Source: a virus. From it: a stretch of DNA of 40,233 nt. The notes beneath the pieces were generated by a model. That model was not told the DNA's origin and ran no database searches. It was given only the letters and a program-made list of their open reading frames with translations. Shown one piece after another: positions 35,201 through 40,233 of this stretch (positions are counted from its first letter, which is position 1; each line of letters begins with the position of its first letter). Position numbers and translations under genes: made by a program. The stretch lies in the IMG/VR virus record IMGVR_UViG_3300025086_000080, positions 1 through 40,233 of that record, one strand, 5' to 3'.

Positions 35201-38200
35201 AAGTAGCAGTATAAGTGTTGCAACGGGGGGTATGGCTTATAAGCCAAATCAAGAATTATCAGAAATAGAGCAAAGAGATATGGTGCACAGTATTTTAGTG
35301 GGTGCTACTGGTGAGTCAACAGAAGATGCAAAAGCAGAATCTGAATTTGCTTGGTCTCAGACATTAGGGTCTGGAACGGGAATGGTGGGTGTAATAATAG
35401 CTGAGTTGTTATTTACTAGAAAATTTTCTGTATCCGCTATAAACAAACTTGATAAAGCTTCTGACGCATTTAAGTCTATAGAAAGATATAAAAAAATAAT
35501 TCAAAGCTCAAGGGTAGGTAAGGTTTCCTCAACCATACTTAATGACACTTTTGTTGGTGCCATGTCTTTTGAATTAACTTCTAATCCTGATGTTACTTGG
35601 AAAATGGGTGCGGCAGAAGGGTTTGTTCAATCAATTCTTAGTAATTTATTTTTTGGTAAAAGTAAATATGCTAAATTTTTATTAGGGGCATATAAAAAAG
35701 CTCCTAAATCAACAAATGCTGCTTACTGGACCACTAGAACTGCACTAGGGGGTACTTCTGAAATGTTAGCAGAATATGCTGGTGAATTTACACAGCAACT
35801 AAGCGATTTAAATGGAAATTGGAAAGAAGCTTGGATTGCTACATTTGGAGCTACTCAAGATGAGGCTCTTCAAAAATTTGCTGTTACAGCTATATTGTGT
35901 TATGGAGCGTCTGGTGCTTTTAATTTAAGGACAGCAAAGGGAATGGAGCTCGAGTTACAAAGATTTGTTGACTCGGGAGTAGGCCCTAACGGACAGCCTT
36001 TGTCACCAGAAGCTGTAGCACAAGGTCAAGATTATTTAGATGCTATTGATGAGCATAAAAAAGGACCAATGGGAGAGCAGATTGATATGTTTGAAAACAT
36101 GACTTGGGAAGACTCTTCTGAAGCAGCTTTATTTAAACTTGACCAAGAGGTAGATCCAGATTTTGCATCTCCTGAAACAAAAACTGTGGTAATTGATGGT
36201 GTTCCCACAACTACTTTAGTTGAGCCAGGATCTCCAATTTATTCTGTAGACGGCAATAGTTTAAGTAAAAAAGATATAATTAAGTTTATAAACGAAGGTG
36301 GATTAAGTAGAAAGGATATTGAGGTTGTTATTGAAAATGATAAAGAAGTATCTGATTTAGCTGAAAACATATTAAATAAAACAACAGAGACAGAGGAGTT
36401 AGGAGTAAAGCCTACAGGGCAAAACATAATTTCTACTAAAGGTTCTAATACTAATCTTACACAAAAAAAAGAAACTTGGGATTATAAAAATGACGAAGGT
36501 GAAGATAAACGTGTTAATATTAATTATAAAGGAGATGGAACTGTAGAGGTAAAAATGCAAGATAAAATAGATGGTAAGTGGGAGACTGTACAACAACTTC
36601 ATAAAATAAATAAAGATTTTCAAGAAAAACATGGAGAAAATTTTGTTCAAGAATGGATTAAATTAATGGATTATGTTGAAGGGACTCCTAAATTAACTGA
36701 ATCAATAACAGATGTTAATAAACTATACAGTCAAAAAATAATAGAAAAACATGGTCTTGTAAACACAACTCCTACTGAAACTGATGATGGTAAACAATTA
36801 GATCTTTTTGAGGGAGAATCAACAAGAAGTTCTGCTGGTAATTCAATAAATGTTCCTGCTGGCCAAAGGGTATTTAACGATCCTAATCCAGGAACAGCTC
36901 AATCAACAAAAGATTATATAGCTAAAAACGGAAGTAATTTAGGTATAGATTACTCGCCTCCACAAGTAGATAATAAAAGAAATGAAGAAAGATCTAAAAG
37001 AATAGCTGATGCGTATGATTCTATGGAAAATAATCCTGAGGATCCTAAAACAAAAAGTGCTTATGAGTCTTTATCTAAAGAGGTTCAAATGCAGTACAAT
37101 CAAATGATTAGCGATGGTGTTAATGTAGAGATATGGGAAGGGACGGGAGAACCTTATGCTAATAGTGACGAGATGATTAAAGATGTTAGAGATAACAATC
37201 ATCTATATATATACTCAACAATAGAGGGTTATGGCGAAACTGAAATTTCAGAAAAAGCTATGCAAGATAATCCTTTATTAAGACCAACTGAAAAGGTGGA
37301 TGTAAATGGAAAGCCATTACTTGTTAATGATTTATTTAGAGCTGTGCACGATTATTATGGTCATACAGAACTAGGAAATGGATTTGGTGTTATAGGAGAA
37401 GAGATGGCTTGGCAAAATCACTCTAGAATGTTTAGCCCTAATGCTAGAAGAGCCATGACTACAGAGACTAGAGGACAAAATTCTTGGGTTAACTTTAATA
37501 AAAACTTAAGAAACCCAGATGGAACAATACCTAAAAAGGGAGACAATAACTACGTTTCTCCTAAAGAAAGACCTTTTGCTGATCAAAAAATAGGATTACT
37601 TCCAGATGAATTTGTCTTTGTAGAAAGAAAAGGTGTGCAAAAAAACTCAGGCGATAGGGTGTTTAAGTTTGATTTAAATACAGCGACCTACAGAGGTGCT
37701 ATAAATGGAAGGGAGATAGAAATTAAAAAGAACCCTTGGAAGAAAGAATGGACTGAGGTTTCTACAGGTCAGGTAATAGGTAGAACTTTTGGGGAGGCTA
37801 TGGATAATTTAAGAAATGTTTTTAAAGGTGTTCAAGGTACTGTTTTTTCTTCAGACCCTAATTTAAATACAGAATCTTTTCAAAATGCTAAAATTTCTTT
37901 AGAAGCCTCAACAAGTGAAACTAATGCTATTCAGCCAGATGTTGTTGTGAAGCCATTTGTAGATAGCGAAAGTATTATTAATAAAATTAAAAAAAGAAAA
38001 TATACAAAGCCTCAACTAGAAGCTATTCAAAAAGCTTTAGTAAAAATACAAAAAGCTAAAGCTGATCCCACATCTATGCCACTGGAGATAGTGCTTGAAG
38101 ATGGAGGTATTGTTATAAACGATAAAAATCAAGTTGTTTTTAAAACTTACGGATACAATTTTAGTGACAGCCCTTTACTTGAGGGAATGAATGATCAGCA

Positions 38201-40233
38201 GAAAATAGAAGTTTCTTCAGAAAGAATGATTCAAGATTTTAATTCAAAAAGATCTATTTCGGATCCAGATTTTGGATGGTATAGTAATACAAAAAATGCT
38301 ATACAGAAAAAGTTTGGACCTAATGCTAATTTATTTATTGAGTTGTTAGGGGTTACATCTCCACAAGCCACACCCAAAGCTAATTTTCAAAAAGCATCTG
38401 AAGCTATACAGATGTATAGCCAAGGATATTTTGACGTAGCTTTAGAAAACTACAATACAAAAGTTCAGGAGATAATAGAAAAATTTGACTCAGGTAAACT
38501 AGGAAACCCAAACTTAGTTAAGACTAGGAATAAAATGATAACCATGGTAAAACAAGCTTCTGAAAATTCTGGTATAACAAAAATGAACGGAATGAGGTTT
38601 GGTATGCAGGGGGTTACGGGTCCTTTAACAAGGGTTTTATATGGTAACTGGATGAGTAATAGTCCAGGATTAAAAACAAAACAATTTACAGAAAATCTTT
38701 CTGGAAGAAATAGAAGAGCTACTATAGATGTTTGGGCTGCAAGAAACTTAAAAAGATTACTTTATGCTGATTCGGGTCTTCCTTGGAGGGCTAGATCTTT
38801 TCAAGAAAATGGTGTTAATCCAAAGGACTTTGCTTTTGCACAAAGTGTATACGCAAGAGCTGCTGAAAAACTTGGAGTCAATATAGATGATTTACAAGCT
38901 GCTATGTGGTTTATAGAAAAACAATTTTGGTTTGACAATAACTATGACTCTAATAAGTCTGGTTTTGAAAAGTCCACAATGTTAGATCAGGTAGAGGCTT
39001 CTAAGGCAACGGAAAGGATGGCGATTGGTGCTACTGCTTATATAGGTAATGTAACCGCAGAACAAAAAGCTAGATTAGATGCTGTTGTTTCAAAAGCTGG
39101 TGCAGACGCAAAAGCAAGAGGTGCTTCAGATATAGAAATAGAGGCTGCTATGATAGATGCTATGCAGGGTGAGTTAAGGTTAAATCAGGCTATTAAAGAT
39201 CTTAATGATGTTATAGTAAAATTAAATCCAGAGGCAGGAAGAGCTTCTTTATCGGAAGGAGCATATATGGGCCAAGCAGAGCCTAATATAGATGCTGAAG
39301 TTGTATTTACTAAAGACACGGATATTACAAGTGTTGTAGATCAAGTTATAAAAATAGGAATGGATAATAATCAAGAGTCTGTGTTTGTTTCTAAAACAAC
39401 TGACTCAAACCATCCTAATGCTAGACCTTTTACAAGAATTGAGTTTACAGAATCTTTATCTGATTCTGAAATGGCTGAAGTTTCTAATATACTTACAAAA
39501 AATGGTATAACTGGATTTTCAATACACAAAAATCAACAAGGGCAAAATATAGGATTATCTTTTCAATTTATTCCTGAGTTCTTAATAGATCAAGGACTTA
39601 CATTAGAAAATGTAAAAGAGTTTGAAAAAAAGCACTTAGAAAATACTGCTAAAGCATTAGCAGAAACACAATCAACACTTGGTGAAAATATTATAAACAC
39701 CATAGAGAACGGACATGTTAACACTAAAATTTTTACAAATGGCGAATATGAAACAATTAAACAAGAGCAAAAGTCGTTTAAGACTAACCTCCAAACAGAA
39801 CTTACCAGAAGGCAAGGAGCGGTTGACCGTGGGGACACTTCCAAGGACATCATCGATAAGCGACAAGGAGATGTTTATGATGAGCGAGGCATTCAAAGAT
39901 TTCACGTCTTAAATGAGTTTGCTGACAAATTAAAAGAATTACGTAAAGCTTTAGGCTCAAGGGTTTACAGTGATCCATTTATGATAACACCAACTATTAA
40001 AGCTGGTTTATTTGTTATGGAAAAAACTCTTAGAGCTACTTCTAATATAGCTACTTCAATAGATGCTGGTATAAACTACATAAAAGCTAATTTAAAAGAA
40101 GGTGAAAAGTTTACAAAAAAACAAGAAGCTCAAATAAGAGATTACTTTAAAGAAGAAGTAGAATCTATTGAAAGACCTGGAGGTATTGATGCAAATAAAG
40201 ACTCGGATCTAGAGGGTAATCAGGAGATTACTG
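32262..40233 (+). CDS. Giant polyvalent-type virion protein, 3' end outside window (at least 2657 codons)
   Basis: The frame is open from ATG 32262 to the window edge. Residues 1-77 are helical. Hydrophobic stretches lie at about 1034-1055 and 1200-1222. QLDLF (1512-1516) resembles a sliding-clamp-binding peptide. Residues about 1577-1790 hold HDYYGH (His1696-His1701) and TETRGQNSW (1734-1742), a block I know from phage polyvalent proteins. About 2000-2255, with the TIDVWAAR segment (2154-2161), resembles the DUF7178-like phage domain. About 2335-2450 resembles a further domain found beside it. Polyvalent proteins are large multi-effector proteins carried in virions and delivered to the host. 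No RNA polymerase DxDGD motif was found. Activities are not established. Confidence 0.75.
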   Translation, partial: MAVIYQKDKNAIKFIQEFYSKLTKHKLSQYEVDSILAQYDGDYHSMVKDLYDKLSDHNLSEEELDSVVNHYGLKKKDSADSTSDSEGGTSDLSETKTDKKTFKAEEGAVVPTEDQDVWLYNDYIGYYQKNGRNVPHSDVPENIKTKLKNEYLEKTNQEKVNIKNQKIDNAISSLGEMVETSGFDGDYSKSFKIPQTKTGIETLTGLLTDPSAREKLGYGYMSESEVNDYLVKLNNAENNLDIWKQNISDEDYINILKQENEQKGNKNTPRLDQQNINEKLEKKQKYDNGEAVNLYAMPSATDPTLFNPRPINEDNVEALWTGTENLYKVPKLDDETTREGLYGAATYNTPGLQQLLNFNKPPGSNEYQHTTKKGLDAYNSLLNLTYEVDDINKEKELILKEGGVKDWNNLPDNLKNEYQLLLDREKLIGNTSERWDMDAESNALLTIFNQELSLSKQKIAEGQTVSQDPIYNDNDVNQFLVYNYDVFSNKKVENARFPLSNLDFNDVDKETFQRLQMEAQENASYLYTPGYMLYGDESAFTSNQAGLIDSLQLGSDQKYTPKEATPYGDILSFNTTFSQKYGYGKIVDMSKEIRELSAGLSNEEIFANPEIVSKINDYHYFSKKVIYDKVTAEYGLDYEGEMSALGGNRTMSMFRLGESYQRLLNEEKSISEQLENQDLDNKERKKLENDFINVRNKKTQNRSVYNKIKEEGLPGYDELFNLVSGDYDDEVKMDPESKLQFDNSVQQIMTSREKYLALYDQYIQSYGPEAALNKMEDQMFKINGSMMHMNYMHDNTYITLPSGSKILVGDMMNYVYTNSRTPVRMGTKGTRELYYKEVDENPYLASDQIGLPDNMYGTPDQTYEQGPSMGASSKPGPLYQGPVIKLDMDAYGKLNPKTNFLARSVDYYFGAKYEKEDLKFMYDHAKKFATDYQYHWAELVTISEMIAWNYDPTQGYTERSGGSLFVESMGTELGRGLKNISSSISVATGGMAYKPNQELSEIEQRDMVHSILVGATGESTEDAKAESEFAWSQTLGSGTGMVGVIIAELLFTRKFSVSAINKLDKASDAFKSIERYKKIIQSSRVGKVSSTILNDTFVGAMSFELTSNPDVTWKMGAAEGFVQSILSNLFFGKSKYAKFLLGAYKKAPKSTNAAYWTTRTALGGTSEMLAEYAGEFTQQLSDLNGNWKEAWIATFGATQDEALQKFAVTAILCYGASGAFNLRTAKGMELELQRFVDSGVGPNGQPLSPEAVAQGQDYLDAIDEHKKGPMGEQIDMFENMTWEDSSEAALFKLDQEVDPDFASPETKTVVIDGVPTTTLVEPGSPIYSVDGNSLSKKDIIKFINEGGLSRKDIEVVIENDKEVSDLAENILNKTTETEELGVKPTGQNIISTKGSNTNLTQKKETWDYKNDEGEDKRVNINYKGDGTVEVKMQDKIDGKWETVQQLHKINKDFQEKHGENFVQEWIKLMDYVEGTPKLTESITDVNKLYSQKIIEKHGLVNTTPTETDDGKQLDLFEGESTRSSAGNSINVPAGQRVFNDPNPGTAQSTKDYIAKNGSNLGIDYSPPQVDNKRNEERSKRIADAYDSMENNPEDPKTKSAYESLSKEVQMQYNQMISDGVNVEIWEGTGEPYANSDEMIKDVRDNNHLYIYSTIEGYGETEISEKAMQDNPLLRPTEKVDVNGKPLLVNDLFRAVHDYYGHTELGNGFGVIGEEMAWQNHSRMFSPNARRAMTTETRGQNSWVNFNKNLRNPDGTIPKKGDNNYVSPKERPFADQKIGLLPDEFVFVERKGVQKNSGDRVFKFDLNTATYRGAINGREIEIKKNPWKKEWTEVSTGQVIGRTFGEAMDNLRNVFKGVQGTVFSSDPNLNTESFQNAKISLEASTSETNAIQPDVVVKPFVDSESIINKIKKRKYTKPQLEAIQKALVKIQKAKADPTSMPLEIVLEDGGIVINDKNQVVFKTYGYNFSDSPLLEGMNDQQKIEVSSERMIQDFNSKRSISDPDFGWYSNTKNAIQKKFGPNANLFIELLGVTSPQATPKANFQKASEAIQMYSQGYFDVALENYNTKVQEIIEKFDSGKLGNPNLVKTRNKMITMVKQASENSGITKMNGMRFGMQGVTGPLTRVLYGNWMSNSPGLKTKQFTENLSGRNRRATIDVWAARNLKRLLYADSGLPWRARSFQENGVNPKDFAFAQSVYARAAEKLGVNIDDLQAAMWFIEKQFWFDNNYDSNKSGFEKSTMLDQVEASKATERMAIGATAYIGNVTAEQKARLDAVVSKAGADAKARGASDIEIEAAMIDAMQGELRLNQAIKDLNDVIVKLNPEAGRASLSEGAYMGQAEPNIDAEVVFTKDTDITSVVDQVIKIGMDNNQESVFVSKTTDSNHPNARPFTRIEFTESLSDSEMAEVSNILTKNGITGFSIHKNQQGQNIGLSFQFIPEFLIDQGLTLENVKEFEKKHLENTAKALAETQSTLGENIINTIENGHVNTKIFTNGEYETIKQEQKSFKTNLQTELTRRQGAVDRGDTSKDIIDKRQGDVYDERGIQRFHVLNEFADKLKELRKALGSRVYSDPFMITPTIKAGLFVMEKTLRATSNIATSIDAGINYIKANLKEGEKFTKKQEAQIRDYFKEEVESIERPGGIDANKDSDLEGNQEIT

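Noticed and set aside
1-40233. CRISPR array, tRNA genes, insertion sequences or integrase
   Set aside because: No spaced repeats, tRNA folds, transposase or recombinase motifs were seen on either strand.

Overview
The window looks like a contiguous piece of a tailed-phage genome infecting a Bacteroidota host, probably a marine flavobacterium-like one. The DNA is strongly AT-rich. Genes are packed tightly on long co-directional runs. Start codons are preceded by A-rich leaders rather than Shine-Dalgarno sequences. Several modules begin with the Bacteroidota promoter pattern TTG-N19/20-TAnnTTTG. The head and neck genes (terminase, portal, scaffold candidate, HK97-fold-like capsid, decoration-like pair, three ring-like proteins and a very large stabilization/muzzle protein) resemble those of podovirus-type crAss-like and P22-like phages. 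Family names come from recognising sequence patterns by eye, not from a database search. No integrase, replication, lysis, tRNA or CRISPR genes were seen, so this is mainly the virion half of a genome.

Layout. (1) 45-934, minus strand: three small unknown genes with near-identical leaders. (2) 935-1599: the only long non-coding stretch, with AT-rich DNA, short dyads and a C-rich run. It ends in a near-perfect promoter almost touching the next start codon. (3) 1600-2908, plus strand: four small genes, three lysine-rich and one HNH nuclease. (4) 2905-6418, minus strand: an operon starting with a winged-helix regulator, translationally coupled to two large low-complexity proteins with matching C-terminal tails and then a small unknown gene. 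It is transcribed divergently from the fibre genes. (5) 6515-9212, plus: three beta-rich surface or fibre proteins. (6) 9266-11044: a DUF1599-like protein, a small unknown, a double GroES-like co-chaperonin and two small genes, the second a small-terminase candidate by position. (7) 11093-29071: DNA packaging, capsid, neck and muzzle. (8) 29116-40233: two probable internal virion proteins, then a giant open frame of at least 2657 codons that runs off the right edge and carries polyvalent-protein-type domains.

How it fits together. TerL and its candidate small subunit would pump DNA through the portal into a capsid built on the scaffold. The double GroES-like protein probably adapts the host chaperonin for folding capsid protein. 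The ring-like proteins and the 1859-residue muzzle would close the neck. The proteins from 29116 onward, and probably the two minus-strand low-complexity proteins, look like cargo packed in the head and ejected into the host. The most unusual signals are a Y-x-x-G-G motif recurring near the ends of four cargo-like proteins, a 31-nt perfect repeat encoding a shared C-terminal tail in two adjacent genes, the tandem GroES domains, and the giant polyvalent protein.
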